A stretch of 16,078 nt of DNA, taken from SKVR01 sp037441525 (GTDB lineage Bacteria > Bacteroidota > Bacteroidia > Bacteroidales > UBA7960). The position numbers and the translations under genes are program-made. The notes beneath the pieces were generated by a model. The model saw nothing but the letters and a program-made list of their open reading frames with translations, was not told where the DNA came from and made no database searches. The stretch lies in the NCBI GenBank assembly GCA_037441525.1, contig JBBISA010000069.1, forward strand, positions 1 through 16,078, in the 5' to 3' direction. Each line of letters opens with the position of its first letter. Position 1 is the stretch's first letter. Shown here one piece after another: positions 1-7,271 of the stretch.

Positions 1-33
1 CTGTACAAAATTAAAATGTTAATTTATGTCCAG

Positions 34-40
34 CTAATTA
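34..40. repeat. Candidate target-site duplication, left copy
   Basis: CTAATTA here is repeated exactly at 1674-1680, flanking the insertion sequence. The TAA stop of the transposase frame (40-38, minus strand) falls inside it, an arrangement known for some IS elements. The repeat is AT-rich and short, so chance is possible. Confidence 0.4.
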
Positions 41-1597
41 GGGGGTTAAGACAGATGTTGGTTTAAAATTATTTTCTTGAGAGAGTATTCTGAATTCTGA
101 AAAATAGAATACTATAGATTGCCATTGACTTCTTGCTGAAAAAGAAAGCCTTTCAAAAAATTGTATAAGGGTTACTGACCCGGCCAATTTGACCAGGTTC
201 AGTACCAGTATTATCGTGGCAATCCAGGATTCGCTCGTGTTGGGGAGTCTGGCTTTTATCCGGTTTAACCCGTATGCCGTTTTGGCTTGTCCAAACTTGC
301 CTTCAATTGGATTCCTTTCGCCCGGTCTTACGTGTTCTGTTTCCACTACCTTTGGTCTTCCAAGTGGCTTGGCCCGTAACTCAATGCCAAGTTCTTTGAG
401 TATTCTTCGGTTTTCTCGTGTACAGTATATCTTATCGGCCAATACCCGCTTTGGATAATAACCCATGCGCGGGTGGTATTTTTCAACGGAATGTATTAAC
501 CTGGTTCCTTCGTTGAAAGCTTCCCAGCTGAGATCATCCAGGAAAGCAAACCCATTCATCATGCTCACCTGTACCTTTGCCCCAAATTCAACATTAGCGT
601 TAGTTTTGCCCCTTACAATGGGTCGTACATGGGGTTGATGAATGCTGACAATGCGATGGTCAACCTTGTGAGTGCCATTTGCGTAAATTTGTTCTTGCTG
701 TTGATACAATGTCTGGATGACAAGATGATATTTGTATTGCCTGCTATCCAGGGGTATGCATGTGTAATGGTCCAACAGCTGATGGATGGATCGTATATTG
801 CGCTTCAGGTAACCCAGTTGCCTGCGGATAGATTGGCGGATTTCCTTTTTTGTCTTCCTCTTTTTTTGGGCTACCTGTAGATATTGTTTGCGGGCTTTTT
901 GGCGGTATGTTCTGGGTTTAATGCCATGTTGCGGACCTTGGTAAAGAATATCTATCAGCTCTTCTGATTTCTCTCGTGCATCGTTGAGAAGATTCAGATC
1001 AGTGGGATAAGCAATATCCTGCGGACATGCAGTGGCATCCATCAAAAGATCTCCCTGATGAGTAACTGCCTGTTCATTGCCCGGTTTAGCCCCTGTTTCA
1101 TTGTTAGATGCTGGGTTAGCCTGCCCGTCATCATTTCGGCCGCTTTGTTGTTCTGTTACCTGATGGTTCAAACTCACTATCTTCTCATTAATAGCATTGA
1201 TCTGATCTATCCCAAGACGTTTGCGGATACTCACAAACAGCGATGCATCAAAGGGCTCCTGATCGCAAAACCCGCTCAAGCCAATAAAGTATTGCATGTA
1301 CATGTTCTCTTGTATCTGCTGGATAGTCTCCCGGTCGCTGAGATTACACATATGCTTGATTATTAGCACACCAAGTGCGATAAGGGGGTTAATCCCTCCT
1401 GCACCTGTCAGATCATTACCCATCTGCTGCTGATACACATGGATAAGTCTGTCTCATGGTATTTTATTTGCCAGAACAACCCAGCGGTTATCGGCTCTCA
1501 GGTGACGACTAAATGGAGTCTCGAATCCAGTAAGGGTTAGCTGGTTGGGACTAACATAGGCTTGTTTAGATGCACGGTATTTCTTAGCTTTGGCCAT
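38..1597 (-). pseudogene. IS5-like DDE transposase interrupted by an in-frame stop
   Basis: Reading the minus strand from an ATG at 1597 gives 47 codons that start MAKAKKYRASKQAYVSPNQL and end LANKIP. A TGA then occurs at 1456-1454, and the same frame continues for about 470 more codons to a TAA at 40-38. Relatives carry a Trp at this place (IPWD), so one TGG-to-TGA change explains the break. The downstream part, counted from a GTG at 1438, keeps plausible DDE residues: Asp134 (MDATACPQD), Asp335 (LADKIY) and Glu379 (RNPIEGKFG). An N-terminal DUF772-like helical region is also present (IIKHMCNLSDRETI). The last ~30 residues are Phe/Ser-rich and may be read from flanking DNA. Restarting at GTG 1438 would lose the conserved N-terminus, so the product is probably inactive. 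Confidence 0.85.
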
Positions 1598-1673
1598 ATT
1601 TCTTTGCACTTTATTCGCCAAATATCTTCACAATTTATTAACTATCAAAACAAAAAGGATTTTTCAGCAGAGC
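41..1673 (-). mobile_element. IS5/IS1182-like insertion sequence, probably inactive
   Basis: The segment contains one transposase reading frame filling almost its whole length, as in a simple IS. The limits proposed here rest on a 7-bp direct repeat, CTAATTA, at 34-40 and 1674-1680, which could be a target duplication. The right end, read inward on the minus strand, begins GGCTCTGCTGAAAAATCC. The left end at 41 has only a poor match to it. A better inverted copy of TGCTGAAAAA lies at 134-143, inside the transposase frame, so the true left end may be near 127-134 instead. The element is probably non-autonomous because its transposase has a nonsense codon. No passenger gene is visible. The family name is from memory of transposases with this N-terminus, so treat it as approximate. 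Confidence 0.6.
134..143 (+). repeat. Possible IS inverted-repeat arm, paired with 1660-1669
   Basis: TGCTGAAAAA at 134-143 is the exact reverse complement of TTTTTCAGCA at 1660-1669, near the right end of the IS. A 10-bp inverted match at this place suggests a terminal inverted repeat. It competes with the boundary suggested by the CTAATTA direct repeats, about 93 bp further out. Confidence 0.4.
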
Positions 1674-1680
1674 CTAATTA
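1674..1680. repeat. Candidate target-site duplication, right copy
   Basis: This is the second CTAATTA, directly outside the GGCTCTGCTGAAAAA end of the element (1673-1659 on the minus strand). See the left copy at 34-40. Confidence 0.4.
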
Positions 1681-1740
1681 ATCCACTCAGGTTTTTCTTT
1701 TCCCTTTAAACATGCACCAAAATTAATGCTTTTTAAACCC

Positions 1741-1763
1741 AGGACACCCGAAATGGGTGTCCT
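1741..1763. repeat. Perfect 9-bp hairpin, AGGACACCC / GGGTGTCCT
   Basis: The arms at 1741-1749 and 1755-1763 are exactly complementary around a GAAAT loop. No T-tract follows on the plus strand, and only GGGTTTAAAAAGC follows on the minus strand. It may stop minus-strand transcripts about 220 bp past the oxidoreductase gene, or be a small intergenic palindromic repeat. Confidence 0.55.
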
Positions 1764-1983
1764 GAAAATTGTATAGCCCTATAATAGAATTGCTTAGCTT
1801 GCCCTTTAAAAATAGGGTGTCGAAGTCAGGAGAAGGAGGCCGCCGAATATGGCTTCTTTATTTTTACCCAACACAATGAGAAGTTTAAGATTCTCAATAA
1901 TAAGGGTTTTATTCTTAATGATATAAAGTAGAACCTGTATCCTTTAACCGGGTATTGAAAAGCCAGAATAATGTTCTGAATAT

Positions 1984-2967
1984 TTACTTAGGTTTGGTGA
2001 TTTCCTCCAAAACCTTATTTGTTCTCATTGCCGCTTCAGGGGTTCCCGGGCAACTCCCGTTCCCAAGGAAGGTATTTACAACTGCTTCTATCATAGGTTG
2101 CTGCACATGCTCAGGCCTGGGATTGTCGAGCATTGTGGTTTTCCCATCAACTTCGAGCCGGGTAGGGGTGAAACCAAAGGTTGAAAATACAATTTTCCCT
2201 TTCTCTCCGGCAATTTCAATGAGGTCTTCCTGGCAATACTCAGGGGCTGAGAAATGCCAGAAAGCATTGCCAATGATTTGGTCGTGAATTGTAAATCCCG
2301 CTGATATACAATCTTCGGGGGAGTAAATACCTGCCTGATTGAAACATAATGCCTTGATGTTTTCGAGGGGTCCGAGGATGTAATCGATCAAATCGAGCTG
2401 ATGGCAGCCAAGGTCAAACAGATATCCACCTCCGGAAATAGAGGGATCAACCCGCCAGTTGTATTCTTTCTTTAAATCGCCTGTTCGAGCAGGGATAAGA
2501 AATTTGAGATTACAGAAAAGGGGTTTTCCAATTACACCTGTATCAACCAATTCCTTAACTTTTAAAAAGCCTGGCATCATGCGGCGGTAATATGCCACAT
2601 AAAAGGGCACCCCCGTTTTCTTTGAAACATCAATCATTGCCATACATTCTGCTAAGTTTTTGGCCATTGGTTTTTCAACATAAACAGCTTTGCCTGCTTC
2701 GAGGCATTTTATAGTGTACAAGGCGTGAGTATCGGGCGGAGTGGCCACATATATTGCATTTACCTCCGGATTATTGATCAGTTCATCTGCATCAGAAAAC
2801 CATCGGGCAACACCGTGCCTGTGGGCATAATCGCGCGCTTTGGCTGCATCTCTGCGCATAACCGCCAAAAGTTGTGAATTGGCGACCATATTAAATGCCG
2901 GCCCACTTTTTACTTCTGTAACATCACCACACCCAATGATGCCCCATCTGATCTCTTCCTTGAACAT
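1984..2967 (-). CDS. Gfo/Idh/MocA-type NAD(P)-dependent oxidoreductase
   Basis: This is a cytoplasmic oxidoreductase of the glucose-fructose oxidoreductase / inositol 2-dehydrogenase / MocA family, which oxidises or reduces sugars, inositols and similar polyols. With the start at ATG 2967 it has 327 residues, normal for the family. An N-terminal Rossmann fold is marked by WGIIGCGDV (about residues 8-16), followed by YVATPPDTH. The EKP motif (YVEKPMAKN, Lys about 99) and the later GYLFDLGCHQLD (Asp185, His189) are the usual cofactor and catalytic positions. The frame extends upstream to a TTG at 3027. That start is unlikely because a TACCTTTG promoter box (2998-2991) lies between it and the ATG. 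The gene stands alone on the minus strand, divergent from rsgA. The substrate cannot be told from sequence or context. Confidence 0.9.
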   Translation of the reverse strand: MFKEEIRWGIIGCGDVTEVKSGPAFNMVANSQLLAVMRRDAAKARDYAHRHGVARWFSDADELINNPEVNAIYVATPPDTHALYTIKCLEAGKAVYVEKPMAKNLAECMAMIDVSKKTGVPFYVAYYRRMMPGFLKVKELVDTGVIGKPLFCNLKFLIPARTGDLKKEYNWRVDPSISGGGYLFDLGCHQLDLIDYILGPLENIKALCFNQAGIYSPEDCISAGFTIHDQIIGNAFWHFSAPEYCQEDLIEIAGEKGKIVFSTFGFTPTRLEVDGKTTMLDNPRPEHVQQPMIEAVVNTFLGNGSCPGTPEAAMRTNKVLEEITKPK

Positions 2968-2990
2968 AATCGTTGTTGCTAAGTAAAACC

Positions 2991-2998
2991 CAAAGGTA
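2991..2998 (-). promoter_or_regulatory. Bacteroidota -7 promoter box (TACCTTTG) for oxidoreductase
   Basis: The minus strand reads TACCTTTG, an exact match to TAnnTTTG. Transcription would begin near 2984, giving a leader of about 17 nt before ATG 2967. No clear -33 TTTG is seen at the expected 19-21 bp spacing. Confidence 0.5.
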
Positions 2999-3091
2999 AC
3001 AAAAGCGAATTTGCTATTATTGGGCAATTACGGGTGGGATGGGAAAATCTTTCTGTATAACTCCGAACCCCTTATTGTGCACATTATTTCC

Positions 3092-3099
3092 TAAATTTG
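3092..3099 (+). promoter_or_regulatory. Possible -7 box (TAAATTTG) for the rsgA operon
   Basis: TAAATTTG fits TAnnTTTG and lies 69 bp before the rsgA start in the divergent spacer. A TTG at 3075-3077 is too close (14 bp) to be a good -33 element. Confidence 0.35.
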
Positions 3100-3167
3100 G
3101 GGCACCCGTTTGGAGCAGGCTTCCAGAACCGGGGCAGTAAAAATCTAATCCTGATCAATCAATTGGA

Positions 3168-4097
3168 ATGGAAGCATTGCAAGGAGTAGTAATGAAATCA
3201 ACCGGAAGCTGGTACAAGGTAATGGATCAGACTGGGAAGCTATGGGACTGCCGGCTCAGGGGAAAGTTTAAGCTGGAAGGGAACAGGCTTACCAATCCGG
3301 TTGCTGTTGGTGATTATGCAGAGATAAAACCCGAGCCTGATCAGCATACTGCCATCATTACAGGGCTTCCCGAACGGAAAAACCACATTATTCGCAAATC
3401 GACCAACCTGAGCCGTAAAAGCCAGGTTATAGCCGCAAATGTCGATCTTGCGTTGCTTATCGCCACGCTTCATGTTCCGCGCACATCAACCGGTTTTATA
3501 GATCGTTTCCTGGTAAACTGTGAAGCTTATAGTGTGCCGGCTGCTATTGTTTTTAATAAAACCGACCTTTATGAAGAGCCTGAAATGGAAATGCTGGTCG
3601 AATTGTCGGAGATATACTCCAGGGCTGGTTATAAAACCATTAAGGTTAGCGCACAATCGGGCGACGGGTTAGATCAGTTTGCTGAGTTGCTCAGAAATAA
3701 AACCTGCCTGCTTTCAGGGCATTCAGGGGTAGGAAAATCTACCCTGGTAAATGCCATTGAGCCCAGCCTTAATATAAAAACCGCCCAAATATCAACAGTT
3801 CACTTAAAGGGAAAGCATACCACTACTTTTGCCGAAATGTTCCCCTTGTCAATTGGCGGATTTATTATCGACACTCCGGGAATAAAAGAATTTGGACTGG
3901 TAGATTTTGAAGACTGGGAACTTTGCCATTATTTCCCTGAAATGAGAGAATTATTCAACCTTTGCCGATTCGATAACTGTACTCATCATCATGAACCGGG
4001 CTGTGCAGTAAAGGAACAGGTTGAAGCCGGGATAATTCACTGGTCGCGCTACCAGAATTATCTGAATATATTAACAGGAGAAGACAACCGTGCCTGA
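3168..4097 (+). CDS. rsgA: Ribosome small-subunit-dependent GTPase RsgA
   Basis: RsgA is a GTPase that acts late in 30S subunit maturation. The 309-residue protein shows the family's circularly permuted G motifs. An N-terminal OB-fold comes first (about 1-70). Then G4 is NKTD (130-133), G5 is SAQSG (161-165), G1/P-loop is GHSGVGKST (184-192), switch region HTTT is at 217-220 and G3 is DTPG (235-238). The C-terminal zinc site has C266, C271, H273 and C279, the standard Cys-x4-Cys-x-His-x5-Cys pattern. The ATG at 3168 gives normal length; a second in-frame ATG at codon 9 is possible. It is the first gene of a plus-strand operon with dtd and a MazG-like gene. Confidence 0.97.
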   Translation: MEALQGVVMKSTGSWYKVMDQTGKLWDCRLRGKFKLEGNRLTNPVAVGDYAEIKPEPDQHTAIITGLPERKNHIIRKSTNLSRKSQVIAANVDLALLIATLHVPRTSTGFIDRFLVNCEAYSVPAAIVFNKTDLYEEPEMEMLVELSEIYSRAGYKTIKVSAQSGDGLDQFAELLRNKTCLLSGHSGVGKSTLVNAIEPSLNIKTAQISTVHLKGKHTTTFAEMFPLSIGGFIIDTPGIKEFGLVDFEDWELCHYFPEMRELFNLCRFDNCTHHHEPGCAVKEQVEAGIIHWSRYQNYLNILTGEDNRA

Positions 4098-4119
4098 TCA
4101 GAAAAACAAATACACCGTT

Positions 4120-4572
4120 ATGAGAGTTGTAATTCAAAGGGTTGAAAATGCATCTGTTTCCATTGATAATAATGAGTATGCTGCTATTGGCAATGGGTTG
4201 CTCGTTTTATTGGGAATTGAAGAAGATGATGATCAGAACGATATTGAATGGCTTTGCGGAAAAATAAGCAGGCTAAGGGTATTTAACGATGATGAAGGGG
4301 TTATGAACCTTTCGGTAATGGATATAAAAGGGGTATTGATGGTTGTAAGTCAGTTTACCCTGCATGCCAGCACTAAAAAAGGGAACAGACCTTCCTATAT
4401 AAAGGCTGCTCGTCCTGAAAAGGCAATACCGCTCTACGAAAAGTTTGTGGAAACCCTTTCTGAAATAACCGGGGAGCCGGTAAAAACAGGTCAATTCGGT
4501 GCAATGATGAAGATATTGCTGGTAAACGATGGCCCGGTTACAATAATTATCGATTCAAAAAACAGGGAATAA
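4120..4572 (+). CDS. dtd: D-aminoacyl-tRNA deacylase
   Basis: This cytoplasmic enzyme hydrolyses D-amino acids mischarged onto tRNA. From ATG 4120 it has 150 residues and begins MRVVIQRV, the usual start of the family. The two signature motifs of the active site are present: SQFTL (77-81) and the Gly-cisPro region NDGPVT (136-141). NRPSYIKAARP (89-99) is also typical. The frame could begin at a GTG at 4090 overlapping the rsgA stop, but the ten extra residues have no counterpart in relatives that I know. From the ATG, the gap to rsgA is 22 bp, so co-transcription is likely. Confidence 0.96.
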   Translation: MRVVIQRVENASVSIDNNEYAAIGNGLLVLLGIEEDDDQNDIEWLCGKISRLRVFNDDEGVMNLSVMDIKGVLMVVSQFTLHASTKKGNRPSYIKAARPEKAIPLYEKFVETLSEITGEPVKTGQFGAMMKILLVNDGPVTIIIDSKNRE

Positions 4573-4575
4573 CCT

Positions 4576-4905
4576 ATGGAAATTACACAAGCCCAGAAAC
4601 TGGTTGATGACTGGATAAAAACCACCGGCGTGAGGTATTTTAACGAACTCACCAACATGGCCATTCTAACCGAGGAGGTAGGAGAGGTGGCCCGGATAAT
4701 CTCCCGCACCTACGGTGAGCAATCTTTTAAAGCATCTGATGAAGGGAAGCAGCTTGCCGATGAACTTGCCGATGTTCTGTTCGTGGTTATATGCCTTGCT
4801 AACCAGACTGGTATTGACCTTACAGAGGCCTTTAAAAAGAACCTCGACAAAAAAAGCCGTCGCGACGGGCAACGGCATCAGGAAAATAAAATGTTAAAGG
4901 ACTGA
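4576..4905 (+). CDS. MazG-like nucleotide pyrophosphohydrolase
   Basis: The 109-residue protein is of the short, single-domain MazG-like type, which removes pyrophosphate from (d)NTPs, often non-canonical ones. The metal-binding pattern is visible: EEVGE (33-37) followed by DELADVLF (62-69), that is ExxE...ExxD. The C-terminal segment DKKSRRDGQR is also usual for these small proteins. It starts 3 bp after the dtd stop and so is the third operon gene. Its TGA stop (4903-4905) directly abuts the fabH stop on the other strand. Seven A residues and a GC-rich inverted repeat within codons 92-101 may double as the fabH terminator on the minus strand. Confidence 0.9.
   Translation: MEITQAQKLVDDWIKTTGVRYFNELTNMAILTEEVGEVARIISRTYGEQSFKASDEGKQLADELADVLFVVICLANQTGIDLTEAFKKNLDKKSRRDGQRHQENKMLKD
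4849..4876 (-). terminator. Possible fabH intrinsic terminator inside the mazG-like gene
   Basis: Read on the minus strand, GCCGT (4876-4872) pairs with ACGGC (4860-4856), and seven T residues (4855-4849) follow directly. It sits 30 nt beyond the fabH stop and inside the opposing coding sequence. The stem is only 5 bp with an 11-nt GC-rich loop, so this is a moderate candidate. Confidence 0.45.
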
Positions 4906-5904
4906 TTATTTGGGATCGTAAGCCCATTTTAACCAGATGGAACCCCAGGTGAATCCACCGCCAAAGGCTGCAAGAATAATATTATCTCCTTTTTTCATGC
5001 GATTTTCCCACTCCCACAAACAAAGGGGTATGGTTGCATTGGTAGTGTTGCCATAACGGTCAATATTCACCATTACTTTTTCCATGGGCACACCGCTTCT
5101 TTTAGATACGGCTTCAATAATTCTCATATTGGCCTGATGGGGCACCAGCCAGGCAACATCGGCCGGATCGATTTTGTTGCGTTCAATAACTTCAGCAGCA
5201 ACATCGGCCATGTTTTTTACGGCAAACTTAAAAACTGCCTGCCCTTCCTGGTAAACATAATGCTCGCGGGCATCAATATTTTCGTGGGTGGGAGGGTAGG
5301 CTGATCCACCTGCTTTCATATGCAGGTGAATATGTCCGCAACCATCACTCTGAAAGATGTGGTCCATTACCCCAACATCTTCTGTGGTGGGCTCAATAAG
5401 CACGGCAGCGGCTCCATCACCAAAGATCACGCAGGTTTGGCGGTCGGTATAATCAACTATCGACGACATTTTATCGGCACCCACTACAATTACTTTCTTG
5501 TAACGACCGGTTTCAATATATTGCGATGCTGTAACCAGGGTATAAAGAAAGCCTGAACAGGCAGCATTGGTGTCGAAACTGAAAGCATTTTTTATTCCCA
5601 CTTTATGGCAGATAAGGTTTGCCGTTGCAGGAAATTTCATGTCAGGGGTTACTGTTGAGCAAATAAGCAGGTCAATTTCTTCGGGTTTGATTCCGGTTTT
5701 TTCGAGCAGGCCTGCTACAGCCTTTGCCCCCATTACCGATGTTCCCTGGCCTTCTCCTTTTAAAATCCTTCGTTCTTTAATTCCTGTGCGTGTGGTTATC
5801 CATTCGTCGGTTGTTTCAACCATTGTTTCGAGTTCTGCATTGGTAAGGACATAGTCGGGAACGTAGCCTTGAATTCCGGTAATAGCTGCCCTTATTGTAC
5901 TCAT
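4906..5904 (-). CDS. fabH: Beta-ketoacyl-ACP synthase III
   Basis: FabH condenses an acyl-CoA starter, usually acetyl-CoA, with malonyl-ACP to begin type II fatty-acid synthesis. The 332-residue length is typical. The catalytic triad is visible: Cys116 in TNAACSGF, His256 in VPHQAN and Asn286 in YGNTTNATIP. The N-terminal GYVPDYVLTN and the glycine-rich C-terminal AFGGGFTWGS are also family signatures. It begins at ATG 5904, 19 bp after plsX, and is the last gene of the yceD-rpmF-plsX-fabH cluster. Its stop touches the stop of the convergent mazG-like gene. Confidence 0.97.
   Translation of the reverse strand: MSTIRAAITGIQGYVPDYVLTNAELETMVETTDEWITTRTGIKERRILKGEGQGTSVMGAKAVAGLLEKTGIKPEEIDLLICSTVTPDMKFPATANLICHKVGIKNAFSFDTNAACSGFLYTLVTASQYIETGRYKKVIVVGADKMSSIVDYTDRQTCVIFGDGAAAVLIEPTTEDVGVMDHIFQSDGCGHIHLHMKAGGSAYPPTHENIDAREHYVYQEGQAVFKFAVKNMADVAAEVIERNKIDPADVAWLVPHQANMRIIEAVSKRSGVPMEKVMVNIDRYGNTTNATIPLCLWEWENRMKKGDNIILAAFGGGFTWGSIWLKWAYDPK
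4911..4930 (+). terminator. Weak terminator-like hairpin for the plus-strand operon
   Basis: TGGG (4911-4914) and CCCA (4923-4926) can pair, followed by TTTT (4927-4930). It lies just past the mazG-like stop, within the 3' end of fabH. A 4-bp stem is weak and may be coincidental. Confidence 0.2.
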
Positions 5905-5923
5905 AATATGCTGATTTTAATTT

Positions 5924-6907
5924 TTATTCTTCGCTATCGCCTTTATCGTTGCCTTCGCGTTGGGTGTATTTGCTGAGGGCATTGTTTATTTTTTCTGCAA
6001 GTTTAGCCTCATGCACTTCCTTCGAAAGGAGCACCATGTTTTTTGTGGCTATATCGTTTGAAATGCCATGCCCGATGATCACTGAACCATTAATACCAAG
6101 TATTGGTGTGCCGCCGTAATTTTCGTAGTTCATCCGGTCAAAGAATTCGTCTCTTATTCCCCTTTTCCTTATTAACCGGTACATTGCTTCGGCCTGTTTC
6201 AACACGATATTTCCAGTAAACCCATCGCATACCATTACATCAGCTTTGTCGTTGAAAAGGTCTCGTCCTTCAACGTTTCCGATAAAGTTAAACTCTGTTG
6301 TTTCTTTCATAAGCCTAAAGGCCGACTGGCACAAAAGGTTCCCTTTTTCTTCTTCCTCGCCAATACTTAAAAGCGCTACTCTTGGATTTTTGATCCCCAG
6401 GACCGATTCAGCATAAACAGATCCTAAAAGTCCAAACTGGTAAAGAACATCGGGCCGCGCATCGGGGTTGGTGCCTACATCTATCAATAGGCCCATGCCT
6501 CCTTTTTCCTTTGGCAGGGCAGTGGTTGTTGCCGGGCGGATGATCCCCTGTACCACGTTAACGCTGTATATCGACCCCACCAGCATAGCCCCTGTGTTGC
6601 CGGCGCTGGCAAATGAGTCTATTGTGCCCGATTTCAGTGCTTTAAAACCTTTGGCAATACTCGAATCGGGTTTTTGGGTAAATGCTTTGGTAGGTTGCTC
6701 CCCCATGCCGATCACATCGGGGGCATTAACAATATTGTAAAATGCGGGATCATCGCCGAATTCTGTCAGCCTCTGTTCTAACAGTTCCCTGGGCCCAAAA
6801 AGCACTATACTGTCGGTTGATGGTAATTCTTTTCTAGCCAGAATGGCTCCTTTAAGGATACTGTCGGGGGCAAAATCGCCTCCCATTGCGTCTAAACCGA
6901 TGTTCAT
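5924..6907 (-). CDS. plsX: Phosphate acyltransferase PlsX
   Basis: PlsX makes acyl-phosphate from acyl-ACP, the donor for PlsY in phosphatidic acid synthesis, and acts at the inner face of the membrane. From ATG 6907 it has 327 residues. Typical blocks are present: MNIGLDAMGGDFAP at the start, ASAGNTGAM, GLLIDVGTNPDARP, LLSIGEEEEKGN, NFIGNVEGRDLF and VMVCDGFTGNIVLK. The frame could extend to a TTG at 6937, but that lies inside an inverted repeat and adds residues not expected for the family. The gene follows rpmF after a 152-bp structured spacer and precedes fabH by 19 bp. Confidence 0.97.
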   Translation of the reverse strand: MNIGLDAMGGDFAPDSILKGAILARKELPSTDSIVLFGPRELLEQRLTEFGDDPAFYNIVNAPDVIGMGEQPTKAFTQKPDSSIAKGFKALKSGTIDSFASAGNTGAMLVGSIYSVNVVQGIIRPATTTALPKEKGGMGLLIDVGTNPDARPDVLYQFGLLGSVYAESVLGIKNPRVALLSIGEEEEKGNLLCQSAFRLMKETTEFNFIGNVEGRDLFNDKADVMVCDGFTGNIVLKQAEAMYRLIRKRGIRDEFFDRMNYENYGGTPILGINGSVIIGHGISNDIATKNMVLLSKEVHEAKLAEKINNALSKYTQREGNDKGDSEE

Positions 6908-6928
6908 CTGTCTGTTTAAATTGCAAAC

Positions 6929-6975
6929 ACCGCACAAAACAAAGCGAATTATATTAAATGCTTGTTCTGTGCGGT
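6929..6975 (-). repeat. Inverted repeat just upstream of the plsX start
   Basis: ACCGCACA (6929-6936) and TGTGCGGT (6968-6975) are perfectly complementary. An inner pair, ACAAAGC (6939-6945) with GCTTGT (6960-6965), adds a second helix with one bulge. In the plsX transcript this hairpin ends about 21 nt before the ATG, where it could affect translation or mark an RNA-processing site. Confidence 0.6.
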
Positions 6976-7001
6976 ATTTAGTTTAACTCTGTTTTTTTAT
7001 T

Positions 7002-7023
7002 CTTCCACCTGTTGGGCAGGAAG
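7002..7023 (-). repeat. Short hairpin in the rpmF-plsX spacer
   Basis: CTTCC (7002-7006) and GGAAG (7019-7023) can pair, with further CCTG/CAGG pairing possible inside. No T-run follows on the minus strand, so it is not a standard terminator. Confidence 0.4.
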
Positions 7024-7027
7024 CATA

Positions 7028-7055
7028 CATCAGGAGCAATTTTTTGGACCTGATG
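7028..7055 (-). repeat. Inverted repeat directly after rpmF
   Basis: CATCAGG (7028-7034) and CCTGATG (7049-7055) are exact complements with a 14-nt loop. On the minus strand the structure begins 4 nt after the rpmF stop. It may protect the 3' end of rpmF mRNA or cause partial termination; no T-tract follows directly. Confidence 0.5.
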
Positions 7056-7059
7056 AAAA

Positions 7060-7245
7060 TTATACAGTTGCAGCTTTTTCAATGGCAACCATGTTTCTGT
7101 AGTATCCGCATTCTGGACAAACCCTGTGCATTGGTTTATATGCACCACAGTTTGAGCAGGCTGAAAGAGCAGGTTCTGTAGCCTTATAGTGGGTACGTCT
7201 TTTATCCCTGCGGGTTTTGGAATGTCTGGTTTTAGGATTAGGCAT
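7060..7245 (-). CDS. rpmF: 50S ribosomal protein L32
   Basis: L32 is a small basic protein of the large ribosomal subunit. The 61-residue sequence starts MPNPKTRHSKTRRDKRRTHY, the usual L32 N-terminus. It keeps all four zinc-ligand cysteines (C30, C33, C43, C46, as CSNC and CPEC). It lies 26 bp after yceD and is followed by the hairpin-rich spacer before plsX. The yceD-rpmF-plsX-fabH order is widely conserved in bacteria. Confidence 0.98.
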   Translation of the reverse strand: MPNPKTRHSKTRRDKRRTHYKATEPALSACSNCGAYKPMHRVCPECGYYRNMVAIEKAATV

Positions 7246-7271
7246 AACTTCTGGTAAAAATGGTAAATATT

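Larger units (their letters stand above)
1674..1983. other. Non-coding stretch between IS and oxidoreductase gene
   Basis: I see no convincing gene in these 310 bases on either strand. The stretch holds a perfect GC-rich hairpin at 1741-1763 and a weak one at 1964-1978 (CAGAA-TAATG-TTCTG). On the minus strand the weak one lies just after the oxidoreductase stop and is followed by GCTTTTC, so it is a poor terminator candidate. Confidence 0.5.

Noticed and set aside
1454..1456. TGA in the transposase as a recoded (selenocysteine or readthrough) codon
   Set aside because: No selenocysteine-type structure was seen and transposases of this type carry Trp here; simple mutation is the easier explanation.
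4090..4119. GTG start for dtd overlapping the rsgA stop
   Set aside because: The family begins at MRVVIQRV (ATG 4120); the extra ten residues have no expected counterpart.
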